A stretch of DNA of 64,000 nt from Margaritifera margaritifera (taxonomy: Eukaryota > Mollusca > Bivalvia > Unionida > Margaritiferidae), in NCBI GenBank assembly GCA_029931535.1, contig JAQPZY010001521.1, positions 186,001-250,000 on the forward strand. Direction: 5' to 3'. Made by a program: the position numbers and the translations under genes. This document shows, in pieces, positions 9,111 through 20,669 of this stretch. Under the pieces are notes generated by a model. It searched no databases. It saw only the letters and a program-made list of their open reading frames with translations, and had not been told where the DNA came from. Position 1 is the first letter of the stretch; every line of letters starts with the position of its first letter.

Positions 9111-9371
9111 GTAAATAACACACGAAACAACCATACTAAAATTTCAACGTACCTTTAAGTCGACTGCGACGCAAAAAGCAGAGAATATTTACTGCTTTTC
9201 TTGCTAACTTCTTCAACGAATCAGGATGCTGTCTTTGGGTGTGTTTCTGGAGGTAAGGTTTGGTACTTAAAACGTTTTGCAATTTCTACGTTTAACACAC
9301 AGATACGTGTGTTGTTCCTCGTGACTTTTAAGATAACTTTGTGTGCGTAAGGTTTTATCACCAAACCTGCA
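9111..9371. other. No gene seen
   Basis: Begins with ggtgagtcagtgtaaataa, a 19-base string found again at 10074. The rest shows no domain, repeat or RNA gene that I can support. Confidence 0.4.
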
Positions 9372-9705
9372 ATTAGGCAAGTCTCTACTATGCAGCTTCG
9401 TCTGCCTGCTCAAGTTGCAGCCCGAATCGAAACTTCTTACTGCACAATTTACAAATATGTTCTTTTGCCCTAGAATGTTTAGAAAGAAGGTGGTCTTTCA
9501 GTTTTGATAATTTCTCACATTTAATATTACATTATTCACATTGAAATTGTAAATCTTGATTTTCTTTCTTATTGTGATATTCTCCATCTCATCGGTTAGC
9601 AAAAGCCTTCCCACATGTAGTATAAACATAAGACCTGAATCCAGTGTGTGTTCTTTGGTGATGTTAAACTACTGAATGACCTAAGCTACAGTCCGTGCCA
9701 GAATA
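9372..9705 (-). pseudogene. C2H2 zinc-finger protein remnant
   Basis: The reverse strand shows a finger linker and finger start (HQRTHTG, then CGKAFANR) and a later C-x2-C (CKLCSKKF). Between them is an intermediate finger with KLKDHLLSKHSRAKEH. Stops and lost Cys residues interrupt it, and it ends with a TAG after ADEAA. This is the pattern of a decayed C2H2 gene or retrocopy. There is no other context to tell which gene. Confidence 0.62.
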
Positions 9706-10629
9706 TGTACATTAACCTTCATCTATATTCGTGTTGTTTCAATGCCATGGCGGTCTTCACCTCCTTTGCGCAGAATCTACATAAAACATGGCAATGTCTG
9801 TAACAAATGACTGAAATAGGTTGACATGCAAACCTTAGCGTTGAAATATGTCAAGTTGGTCAAAAATAATGTACAAGCTTAGTAAAATTCCCAAAATAGA
9901 CGAACATAATTCCATCCGCCCTTCATATCAACCAAAGCCAGAGAGAAGGCTATTGAAATTGTATAACTTGATAGGTTTGTGTGGGGGCTATTCTATTTTG
10001 AGAGTCGGCATTTTCAGGAATACAGGCTTACTTAAGCATTCTCTGGAAGCGATATCAAGAACTGGACCTCCGCCAGGTGAGTCAGTGTAAATAAATACGC
10101 TTACATTTGAAGTCACATACTCTTTCTATCAATTTCTAAGGATCAATGTTGGGACTATCTCGGTTAAAATTATCACTGTGCAAGAATGTTTGCAGAAACC
10201 AGACAGTCTTTGGCAATAACATTAATACATGCAGATGCCTTGCAATTCGCCAGGTACTTTAGGCACAGCCCCATTCAAGATGTGTGGAAAATAAGGAAAA
10301 CAAAATCAAAAACTTACCCTGAATAGGATCTGAAATTATGCTGGGACTATCCCAGTTACGGTGTAGTATACCAGCCCTAGTGGACGCTCACAAAACAGAA
10401 AGTGGTTAGAACAAAGGAATCTACATTGTAACATAGGCAAGTAGGTCTGGCTCTGAATGTTTAACTTTTCACCTGTAACTTTGCTTGAAAATGTGTTTCT
10501 TTCAAGTGCTGGCACGTCTTGTATATTTTGTCTCCAAAAAAGCTTTGATTTATTAGCTAGTGTATGATTTCGAGGGGCTTTAACATTGCCCAGACTTAAA
10601 TGTCTTTCAAATGTTGGGGTCTACAGAAT
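9706..10629. other. Unassigned, possible exon at 9848-10090
   Basis: An 80-codon plus-strand ORF (MSSWSKIMYKLSKIPKIDEH at the start) ends in a Pro-Gly stretch directly before ggtgagt, which would be a good 5' splice site at about 10074. I recognise no domain and the codon pattern is not strongly protein-like. The remainder is ordinary AT-rich sequence without repeats I can name. Confidence 0.3.
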
Positions 10630-12045
10630 GCTACAACTGGTTTGTGTTGAAATATCGTTTCGGCGGTTTACACGATTCAGTGGTTGGCCAGTGTTTCGGA
10701 ATGATGCGACCTACTTGATAGCTCTTTGGGATGAAGGATAATCGTTCCCCGGTTTCTCTTTCCTTGCATTTTAGGAGGTCAGAACGGTTGGTTTTCTTCG
10801 CTCTTTGTGTCACTTTCGCTATTAGATCTTTGTTGTAGTCCCACTTTGTCACATGTAGGGTTAACTCTGCACATCTCATCAAAAGTTACGTCATTAGAGT
10901 ACATTCTCCTGATTTTAAGTTTTTAACTGTATTGTCTGTTTTTGGTGCAGTGCCTTGTGTGATCTTGATGGATGATAGTACAGATGTTTGTCAGTCGGTT
11001 TGGAATAGATATCTGAATGGAGCATGCTTGTGACACTTTTACTTTTTGTGTCTAGAAATATATGATCGTTGATCTAAATTACGGTAGTGAATTTGACCGA
11101 TTGTTGGAAATTGTTGCTATGCGTTATAAAGTAATCTAGCTTTTCCCTGCCTTGTTGCCATTTCATTTCCACATCATCAATCAAATGTACACATTGGTAT
11201 GGTTTATAGCATACAAAAAACAGAAATTGACTTTCTAATTGGCCCATAAATATATCTACATATAAGGGAGCCATCTTAGTCGCGTTAACTGTTCTGTTTA
11301 TCTGGAGGTAGTTCTTACCATAGAGCACAAAGTTATTGAATTTAAGGACTAACTCCAGGAGTTTGACCAGGAATTAAGTGGGTGTCATCTTCACAATTCT
11401 TTCTTTTCGGGCATCGTTACAGGTCTGCGCTCACTCATTGTGTTGAGTATTGGTATAGAGGGATGTTACGTCTAGCAAAGCAAGCATTGTATTGGGTGGT
11501 AACGGTTCATTGGCTTTACTTTTCACGAGATAGTCCGTTGTTTCCTGAAGGTAGGAAGGTAGTGTATGCTTTGGTTTTGTGGGATTTAACGTTATTTTTC
11601 AGCACATGATAGGTAATACATAGCGGCCAGTACATTTGGTGGAGGAAGAACATACCCACGTTGGTCGAGCCGAGACCCTAACTCACTTGGACAGAGGTGA
11701 GATGTGTAAGTGATCTGTAAAGGCAAGGGCCTTAGACAATTCGTCCACCCGAGGCCCCGGTAGTGTATGGACATGGAGCTGCATAAAGTAGTCTAAATAT
11801 TCCGAATTATTTTTGTTTGGGGGACTATTGCCAGAAATAATAATCTGACCTGGCTTTCTTGGTTTGTGTGTTTTAGGTAGGAGATAGAATCTTCATGCTC
11901 TCGGATTAGGGGGGGGGTAGGTTATTCTTTGATGTTCTGCTCTATATGTCCCTCTTCAAACATTTCACTGACGACATGTTCAATTTTGTTTTTAGCATAT
12001 TCTAGTGTTGGGACATGTTTTCGTTCCTGTTAGAATCTGACATCA
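10630..12045 (-). mobile_element. Penelope-like retroelement, reverse transcriptase remnant
   Basis: Read on the reverse strand from 12045: a YDANRQLTDVRF block, an HVVSEMFEEGHIEQN block, FYLLPKTHKP, an IISGNSPP block with FLDY-like continuation, then LLDVTSLYTNTQHNE. NFVLYGKNYLQINRTVNATK with MAPLYVDIFMGQLE and HLIDDVEM (the catalytic DD of the RT palm) come next. The last piece has KTNRSDLLKCKERE and IIPKHWPTTES, and reaches 10631. This order is diagnostic of Penelope-like RT. Stops and frameshifts are frequent. A SINE interrupts it at 11578-11762. The GIY-YIG endonuclease expected at the C-terminus is not seen. Confidence 0.82.
11578..11762 (-). mobile_element. tRNA-derived SINE inserted in Penelope-like element
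   Basis: Reverse complement starts with a tRNA-like head (ggggcctcgggtggacgaat, a box A and degraded box B) and ends in a tail like gtcatgtgctgaaaaataacg-ttaaatcccaca. It matches the SINE at 40251-40495 in head, body (ggtggaggaaga region, gccgctatgta) and tail. It splits the Penelope RT between the FLDY and the LLDVTSLYTN blocks, so it inserted later. Confidence 0.72.
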
Positions 12046-12096
12046 GTCAGCTGTCTGTTTGCGTCATATATAAAATCTTCTTGGTTCATTATATAT

Positions 12097-12098
<2 letters not shown>

Positions 12099-12155
<57 letters not shown>
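12099..12155. repeat. (GT)n microsatellite
   Basis: About 28 uninterrupted GT units just upstream (in element orientation) of the Penelope remnant. Confidence 0.97.
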
Positions 12156-12156
<1 letters not shown>

Positions 12157-12599
12157 TATTTAGCAGTAAAAATAACTTTTGTTTATGTATGCAATATCAT
12201 TAGGTTTTTCTGTAATGATTTTTGTTTTAGCTCGTTATCTGAAAAACTCGCTGAGACTGTAAATAATGTGCAATAATATGCGTGCATTTAAGCCTACAAA
12301 TTGGGACAATCAGTACGAGACTGGTGTGAAATATGCGTTGGAATGCAAAGCGTCATTACAGCTTGAAAAGACCGCTGAAGTGTGCACTTTGTCTCTTTTC
12401 ATCACATAATTTCTCAAATTGCTTAAGATTCTTTAATCTAAAATTTGCTGTACATGGTAGTGTTGGGGAAGTTTGTCAATGTCGGAAGTTCTAAAGATTC
12501 TTAAATTCTCTTCACACTCAATATTTCTGACATCAATTCAAGTTTCATACCTAAATTAAAAATATATTTCATTGGTAAACTCCAGATAATGTTACATCT

Positions 12600-12671
12600 C
12601 TATGTATGTATGTATGTATGTATGTATGTATGTATGTATGTATGTATGTATGTATGTATGTATGTATGTAT
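12600..12671. repeat. (TATG)n microsatellite
   Basis: About 18 perfect copies of the tetranucleotide. Confidence 0.97.
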
Positions 12672-14790
12672 TATTTCCATTCTCCAAGTGGAGATGAAGC
12701 TAATCAATCAAACGTCGAATATAAAATCGGGTTTATTTTGAAAAAAGTGGAAAGTCTCATCTGATTTATCTGTTTGATTTTATTGAATCCTGCCTGACAC
12801 TTTTTGGATGAACATTCAACTCATTATCCAAATAAATCCAAAGATTTCTCTTGCTTTTATTTATAGTTGTGGACTAAAAATAATCCAATTTTTTATTCCC
12901 AAACCTTGACAAACAATAGTTTTTCTTTTTACATGAAACATATACCCTTTAGTAATTTCAGCTACGACAAATTTTATCCTTATGAAATGTTAGCAAAGTA
13001 AATTTACAATTTCACAATACGTTGTACTACTAATCGAAACGGGTCTTGTTCAGTATGAAACGACTGATGTGTTTACCTAACGGCCTTTAAAATTTGAAAG
13101 ATTTCTTCCAAATCTTGTCCAACATTTTGTTTTTGTTCTAAAACATGCAGGTTTTAATAAATATTATCTACGAATAACTGTCGCTCCAGGAAATTTCAGG
13201 AAAAGCAACTGTACAATTTCAAAATGTTTTGCACTACTAAACAATCCAGGTCTTGTTTAAGAAATGGTTGTTGTGTTTACGTGACTGCTATGATATTTAA
13301 CGTGTTTCTGAACCTTTGTGTGTTTTGTGAAAACGATGCTTGCTACCCAGATTGATTATTATGTGGATGATAACTACATCTTTGAAGTCAAAGCTCCCTG
13401 AATATAAATTAAGACCTATCTAGACTTTTTTCGATATAATTTAGTTTCGTTCAATCAGACCTATCACGTGGCTTTGTGAGGTCTACGCCAAAGAGGGTCC
13501 GCTGAAAAACTCATATTTTCTTGTAAGACCAGAACGAGCCTTTCACAAATTGGGAAAAGTGATTTGATTAGCGTATGAGATAACGTTATGTTTCGTGTCA
13601 ACACGTAGCGTTTCATTGGCTGATTGAGACACGGTTCCTACATAGGCATCTGTTTACAAACTAAATTTTTATGATAACCTTTTATTAGTGTAATGAACTT
13701 TTTGGCAGTGATTGCAGAATGTATGCAGATATCAATTTTGAGATGGCGAGAAATATCTTTGTTGTTTCACTTGTACAAAGTTTGACCGAATCGCCTTCTA
13801 TTGTTAACAGCGATCAATGAATCATTTTACTAGACTCTCTTATGGCAGAGGACTCACAGAGCCACGCCACAGTCTGGTAGAATGAGACTAGGTAGATTCT
13901 AACTTTTGAAACAGATGTATTATAACATTTGCAATGACTTTAATGAGACAAATATTGCTCTGATATAGCTTTCTAGACTAGTACGTTGAACGGTGAAATA
14001 ATCTAATCAATCTCGTCTACTGGTCGTAATATAGTAGAAGATAGCTCGTTCGTGGTCAGTATCACTTCCAGTAAGCAGTGAAATGCTACTGTTCTGTTGT
14101 AGATATGTTTCAGTACATAGCGATCATCAACAAGTATTCAATATAAATTATGGCTTTTCACTGTTGAAAGTACTTATGAAATTATCACTAAGGTACTAAT
14201 TTATACAATGCAAAACCAAAACGGAGGGAATATTTCTTTTCAATGTACTGTCACGGAATTGTGTATGCTTTATATCAATGTATATGCGTGATCGAAAATG
14301 TACTCGGGTTTCGTTGCCGCGTACAGCGTTACCCAGGGTGGTTTCTTTTTTCGGGTCTAGTCATTTCGAAATACTGAGCGCGATTCAACCCATGCTGCAT
14401 GTGCAAATTGCCTGCAGTGAAAATCCAAGGACCTAGCTGCGCATATTCAACACAGCTAGGGTACTTATAGAGCAAATTCTCTATATACAAATTACATAAC
14501 GACGAGTCTTGTCAGGAAGCTTACCACTTTACGGGAGCAATCTTCAGCTGTAGAGGTATGTGAAATTTAAGATTGCATTCGTTATCACTATTCGTTTATT
14601 ATGACAGAATTGTTTCATATATTAGATGTTTTAGAATTTATTCTAAATTCTACAGAGAGTCAATACCTAGGTCATACAACGCCATGATATTGGAAATACT
14701 ATAATCTCGTTCAAGTTAGCCATTTGTTGTAACTGAACAGACGGATTTTATTCAATTATATGCAGCATGCATTGAATGATTAATGTAATG
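12672..14790. other. No gene seen
   Basis: AT-rich, with no long ORF, no recognisable domain and no clear repeat. A few phrases recur loosely (for example the cttgttcagtatgaaacgac / cttgtttaagaaatggttg passages near 13045 and 13253, each followed by tgtgtttac), hinting at an old duplication of about 200 bp. Confidence 0.45.
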
Positions 14791-15702
14791 TGTAACGAGA
14801 TGTAATTCATGTGCGCGCATGCGCAACATATATCAATGATAAAGTACTTAACCGTGCCATATGCACTACACGGTTCAGTTGTTATACTTGTAGCTGCTTT
14901 TGTGCATGGTTTGGTGATGTGGAGTCACAGAACTGTGGGTTTTCTTGTGATGTGTACGCTGTGTCTGGTGACGTTCGTTCAGAAGAGAGTACTGGTGTTC
15001 TCGATGTGAGGGACCAAGGCTTCGCGACCATCGGGTCTGTGTTGAATGTGAAGGCTCTCGAGGGATCCTTCAACAGACGGAAGAGTGGACCATGCGTGGT
15101 GGCTCCTTGACCGTTGACTAGAGCGAGTGGAACCGGAAATACATCTTGGTCATCAACTGGACGCCACGATAGTTATATATATTAAGTGTTCCATGTTATT
15201 GTAATTTTCACTATTGCTATCTGAGCAAAATTTCATGCATTCACATTTTTAATATCGCTATATGAGTGATAAATTCATAAAATCGTGCATCCATTGTCCA
15301 ATATCGCTATATGAGTGATCAATTCATAAATACGTGCATCCATATGTCAAATATCACTAACTGAGTGATATGTTGGCGAGTCTATAATTCATGCGTCCAT
15401 CTTGTTGATAAATTGTTATGAGGCATTATTTGTAGATCATATAATTCTATTTGTTGATTAGTGATAGGACGTTATTCACGTTTGTTTCAATTCCATTCGT
15501 TAAGTCACCTTTGATTTTTCTCGTTGAGTTACTTGTTGTTGCTAGTTCCATGTTAGGGACTATATAATTTTCCTTGTCTTTTTGTTATAATGGTGTCAGA
15601 TTAGTTCATCTTTAAATTGCGTTTATAAATAAACGTCTTATTAACGCAATTGCTTTCGGTGTTTTCACTAATCCAATCCCAACCCGGCTTCATCCTGTTA
15701 CA
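14791..15702 (+). mobile_element. Candidate solo LTR
   Basis: Starts TGTAAC and ends GTTACA, a 6-bp inverted terminal pair of the TG...CA kind. An AATAAA at about 15626 lies 75 bases before the end, as in an R/U5 layout. No internal retroelement domain adjoins either side. A target-site duplication was not found: flanks are taatg on the left and tgtac on the right. The open frames at 14809-15110 have no recognisable domain. It could instead be a non-LTR repeat with chance ends. Confidence 0.4.
15211..15400. repeat. 49-bp tandem repeat
   Basis: Units beginning atatcgctatatgagtgat at 15252 and 15301 and a diverged one at 15351 (atatcactaactgagtgat), with an earlier degenerate one near 15211. 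Spacing is 49-50 bp. It lies inside the candidate LTR. Confidence 0.75.
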
Positions 15703-16139
15703 TGTACGTTACGCAATGCTACATGCAACGACTGCTATTTTTGTTTTCTGCTAACCATATAGTGCAAATAAACGTTTAACCTTTATTCTCAAGATTTATC
15801 ATGATTAAATTTGAGAAATTCAACGATAACAAAATTGGAGAATTTAAGATCAAGATTACGGTATGACTAAGAAAACAATCTTTTTATCCAGCGGAAACAG
15901 AGGTCTCAACTGGTGTAACCTGTATGTTAAAATTTTCTATTTAAAAATATAGGAGATATGATAATAGTAGCTCAAGAGTATCATCGTAAGTTTCCGGAAA
16001 ACTGTTCACGTAACTATCCTCTTCTCTTTCGGCCACAAAGAAAGTTGGTGTAAGATTGAGAGTAAGTCTTAGAGCACGTTTAGGAATAGTAATAAATACA
16101 TAAATAAAACACTTACTTTTTAGTAGCAAAAATAAAATT
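15703..16139. other. No gene seen
   Basis: A 62-codon reverse-strand ORF (15941-16129) has no recognisable domain. Otherwise AT-rich spacer. Confidence 0.4.
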
Positions 16140-17095
16140 TATTCAATACAAAGTGAGTATCACAGACATGGCTTTAAAGGTTTTCAGATCTATCAAGTTA
16201 TTTTAGACATTTAAATCACATGTGCAATAAATACATTAATGAATATAATTTATTGGATACAATCTTTCATTATAAAACAATCATTCCTGACATTTTCACA
16301 ATAAATTAATATTGTTTACAATTGTCAGCCAGAACAGTTTATCTTTTCATCAGCCATACGTAATATACCTAATTATGGATTTACAAATTCTAAGCCATTG
16401 AATCTGATTCTGAAAACAGAAAGTAACACCAAAAAAAAAAAGCGGCTTCACAATTAACTTACAAATTTACTCGGCTTTTTTTTCTACATTCCCATGTACA
16501 TGACAAATACTATCGTAATAGAACAATATAACATATTTACGTAAATCGGCCACAAAAAAGGTCAATACAAGATGGAGCACACTGTTTTTTTACCTTTTGG
16601 GAATAACAATAAAAACAATAATAATAATATTATTAATAATAATAATGATGATGATATAATTACTTTTTAATGTAAAATATATAATGTATTCAACATTATT
16701 GAGTATCACAAACATGATTATCACAGCTTTTCAGTTCAATTACATTTGTTGGGGACATTTAAGTAACATGTGCAATAAATAAATTAAGGAATGGAATTTG
16801 ACGGGTAATAAACTTTCATTCTGCAACACACATTCACGGCATTTTCACAATAAGTTATTTTTTTCCATCCTTTTATCCGCCAAAAGGTAAATAAGTATGC
16901 ATGTGCAATGTCTAACACCTTGAATTTGGTTCCGAAGTCAGAAAGTAATGAAAAACTACATCACAATTGCATGAAATGTCAACAAACCTTCTCTTTCTAC
17001 ATTCACACTTATATGCAAAATACTGCTGTTATAAGAACAATACAATGACATAAATCAACCATAAAAAATAACGTTAAATTTGATCTTAAAAAATT
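16140..17095. repeat. 547-bp tandem segmental duplication
   Basis: The segment at about 16140-16610 is repeated at about 16687-17095. Matching landmarks lie 547-548 bp apart: gagtatcaca at 16154 and 16701, catgtgcaataaata near 16220 and 16768, and an attttcacaataa passage in each. The copies are clearly diverged and carry small indels. The (AAT)-rich stretch at 16605-16660 separates them. No ORF is shared, so the unit is probably non-coding. Confidence 0.75.
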
Positions 17096-17477
17096 AAATT
17101 AAGATGTCCATTTCTTACCAATGACAGATAAAGAAATCTGAGACATCTACCAAGCACGTTTTTCATAGATCGGTAAACAAACGAAAGGAAGAAGAAGCAA
17201 TTTGAATACATTCATCAAAAATAGAATTTAAAAAAGCGATATTTATGAACCGCATTCAGTGGCAGGATTTCATTGTGTTCGCCATTATCCATTTCATAAT
17301 GATGTGTACCCACTAAATCAACGTGTCCTTCAAACCGCCTTATTGCACTGATCGAGGAATCGAAACAATTTAAAATTTATATGAATGTAACCAGTTGATG
17401 TATAAAGGAGGCTGCAACTGATATATTTAGTGGCCACAGGCTCACGCTCTTTGTTAAAGTCACATGTAGCAGGTAAA

Positions 17478-17996
17478 TCATAATCTATCTTTTATATACG
17501 TATACAGAAGGCTGAATTGTTCCAGATTTGTTTCAACATCCCGCATAATTATGTAGTTACGGTATAAGATTGCCTCAGAGGAGGTATTTTTTAGGGGCAC
17601 TTGGTCGCTAATTATTGAGGAATTCAAGTATTGAGTCATAGATTCTCCCTGACTCAAGGTTCCGATTTGAAGCTCACATAAGATGGTCCATAACTTGTCC
17701 AAAACGGCCTTGATGTTGTTCACATGACTGGTGGCTGGTTCACTTGCGGCAAAATTATTGTAGATCGCTAACTCCGAGAAATTTCCGAAGTTGCTCTTGA
17801 AAAGTTTTCCAAGCTGAAGGGTAAAATACAGATAGATGAAATGTGCCAAATGTCAACCAAAAAGCAATAATAATATCACGTGTGTGTGCCAAGAAGACTG
17901 GTGTGCTGCATCAATTGCTCCCTTTCTAACCTTTGAAATAAATATTAATTCCTATTTGGATTCCATATTGCTAGTTGTAAGTTGTATTCATGTATT

Positions 17997-18092
<96 letters not shown>

Positions 18093-18099
18093 CATACAC

Positions 18100-18190
<91 letters not shown>

Positions 18191-19052
18191 TCCACGCATA
18201 CCAAATCCGGCAGTACAATAGGTGATAGAGAATTCGACTCTACACGAAATTTATTGTGTTTATGTGAGTTGCATTTCACATTAAACATTTCATTAGAACA
18301 CATGTTTTTCCAGGTAATACATATTAATACAAACAATATGACGAGTATAGAAACTTCAAGATCAGGACAATTAGAAATGAAGTATTTCACAAATAGCTAA
18401 ATTGAATTAATTGCATCTGATTATAGGGATCGTATGTCAATCTGCAGAATACTGTCTTTTATAATTGGAACGGTCCAGACGCACTGACTTTTCTCTGTCA
18501 TTGAAATGTCTACTTACACCTTGCTGAATGTCAAGGCCTGCTACAATTGCTTCAGCGTTGATAGTCTTGAAAAAGGTGTAGCTGTCCAAACCCTTGACCA
18601 TCTCAGAGTTACCTATAGAGTGAGTCATCTGCAAATATTCAAATATGCAAGAAACATGTATTGGAAATTACCATGTGAACTTTTTATCAAAAATTATATT
18701 TCTTCGCTCCTACCGTTTAATAGTTAAAATGATGTAGATTGTTTTTGGATATTCTTTTTCTCATTAAATTTTTTTAAAGGCGTGGTGGAGAATAAAATTG
18801 ATTAAATATCTCATGAAACTTAGCTGTAACGGTGGTAAACAGTTTCGTATTTTGGAATAGGTTTGAGGAGGGAGTGAAGGTATACTTCCTCACTGTCCTT
18901 CTTTTCCAGCTTACAAATAGTAAATTTTCAAAAATACACACATTCATTTGGCTATTTTCATTAAAATAACTACCCCATTTCAGACCAACTCGCACCCTAC
19001 CCCACCCCGTGGAAAGAATCTTGGATCTCTGTCTGAGAAGGTATGATTGATG

Positions 19053-19103
<51 letters not shown>

Positions 19104-19376
19104 TTAGTATTGCTTCATTGATGCCTGAGTAATGTACAAATCTAAATATACTGACCTCTAATTTTGACGTTCCCGCAAGAGATTTCGCCTCGTTCACGAA
19201 TGTAAGTAGCTGTGATATCGTATACTTTCTTGGTCTCTTATCTGCTTCCGTAATAGTTGAGGGACCCCCGCATGGTGTCTGGATGATGTTAGTAATATTA
19301 CCAACTGGGGCACTAAAGGCATCAAATAACTCTAGAGTAATCAAAAGACTTCTCAGAACCCAACTGTATGTAATAC
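17478..19376 (-). CDS. Spliced gene of unknown function (three linked exons)
   Basis: Three reverse-strand exons join in phase. Exon a (19376-19156) has acceptor ttattttcag and donor GAG|gtcagt. Exon b (18628-18518) has acceptor tatttgcag and donor GGT|gtaagt. Exon c (17813-17478) has acceptor acccttcag and ends with TGA. Lengths 221, 111 and 336 give an open frame of about 222 codons, with both internal introns in phase 0. Visible protein features: a hydrophobic [17 protein letters not shown], an N-glycosylation-type NIT, a basic [18 protein letters not shown], and a helical acidic C-terminus ending YTYIKDRL. No family recognised. A small helical secreted or signalling protein is only one possibility. 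The second intron holds a 190-bp microsatellite. Exon a needs one further 5' exon ending in phase 1. Confidence 0.6.
17995..18187. repeat. (TA)n-(TACA)-(TA)n-(TG)n compound microsatellite
   Basis: About 85 bp of TA, a short tacatacatacacacaa interruption, about 55 bp of TA, and about 16 TG units. It lies in an intron of the spliced gene on the reverse strand. ORFs read through it in every frame and are artefacts. Confidence 0.97.
19053..19104. repeat. (TA)n(GA)n compound microsatellite
   Basis: About 13 TA units followed by about 12 GA units. It lies in the first of the two introns of the spliced reverse-strand gene. Confidence 0.95.
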
Positions 19377-20093
19377 CTGAAAATAAGTAAATACGGTAAG
19401 TCAATAACACATTTGATTATACATATCATATAAGTCAGAGGTGAGCGCGTTTGAACAATTTTTGCGTTTATTGACTCATACAAAGGTTCAGTTACTTAGT
19501 TATATACAGGGTGCTTATGAGCAAATGTGTACAACCAGTTGGCATTCACTTGTCATTTTAGACGAAAAGAAGATGGGATTTGTTTCAGTGGAAACGGTAT
19601 GCCAGTTAAACTACAACGGTAATCATTAAAATATTTTTCTTTTCCTTTTTGCAATCGTCCATTTACTAAAAACAATTACAAAGTCACTCGTGGTTCATAA
19701 GTATTAGGATAATTGATACAAGCTTCACAAGATCTACTAATGTAAATTTTAAGTGGGATAGGTCAAATTTTGGATTTTAAAGATCGTATCATGTATCTGT
19801 TCTATCTGACAGCATTTTGATCGCTTTATCGTGTACAGGCAGTTATAGTTTTAAATGTTATATTGAATGTCACATATTTTCACTTGTAAAAGTTCAATAT
19901 CTCTGACACAAAGGAAGGCTTGATTTTGGAATAGAGCGGGCACATGCGTTTTGACTGGGGATACTGTTACTTTAAAGAGTAAGGTAAAATATACTTTGGC
20001 AATGCTCCAATAACCCGCATATGGTTACCATGATAAGATACATATTAAAAACAAATTCGACAACTTTCATAAGTGGTTAAGAAAAGTTTAACC

Positions 20094-20132
<39 letters not shown>
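20094..20132. repeat. (AAT)n microsatellite
   Basis: About 12 perfect units. Confidence 0.95.
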
Positions 20133-20205
20133 TAATTCCTGGATGCAACCGAGAACGATTAAACGATAATTCAAATCGTATCGAGTGATATATGTGTATT
20201 TCTAT

Positions 20206-20207
<2 letters not shown>

Positions 20208-20262
<55 letters not shown>
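20208..20262. repeat. (GA)n microsatellite
   Basis: About 27 perfect units. Confidence 0.97.
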
Positions 20263-20265
<3 letters not shown>

Positions 20266-20489
20266 CCTACACAAATTAAATTTCATTTTTGAAAATATAT
20301 ATGAAAATATGAACGTTTGAAAATTGATATGAAGAGTTCCTATATATTCACACTTTTTGTAGAAGTTTCGCAAAGTTATGCTCTGTGTATAAAGTCTGTG
20401 GAAGTATAGATTGTATATTGCTTTTATACCATACGTTACCTACATATGGAATTTCCAGATCTCTCAGTACATTATTCAGCTTTCGTTAC

Positions 20490-20665
20490 AGAATGAAAAT
20501 TCGGATATAAATCGGACACGTATGTGGGCAGTATTTCCAGGCCGAGTTGGCTAAACAATTTACACGATTTGTAATATTCTTCCGGTCTGATTTGGTTGGT
20601 TGGGTCAAATTTTATCGGAAACAGGCGGGGTTTAAAACCAGGAAATGTATCATGTGACATTCTAA
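20490..20665 (-). CDS. Possible upstream exon of the spliced gene
   Basis: Reverse-strand open segment with acceptor ttcaatgcag before 20665 and donor TCT|gtaacg after 20490. It contains ATG, then SHDTFPGFKPRLFPIKFDP and RPEEYYKSCKLFSQLGLEIL. Residue composition looks like true protein. It starts in phase 1 and ends in phase 0, whereas the next identified exon (19376) needs a phase-1 partner. Either another small exon lies between or this belongs elsewhere. Confidence 0.45.
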
Positions 20666-20669
20666 CTGC

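Noticed and set aside
17990..18400. Long ORFs in several frames through the TA/TG microsatellite (Ile-Tyr and Cys-Val repeats)
   Set aside because: Produced by the dinucleotide repeat, and open in all frames on both strands.
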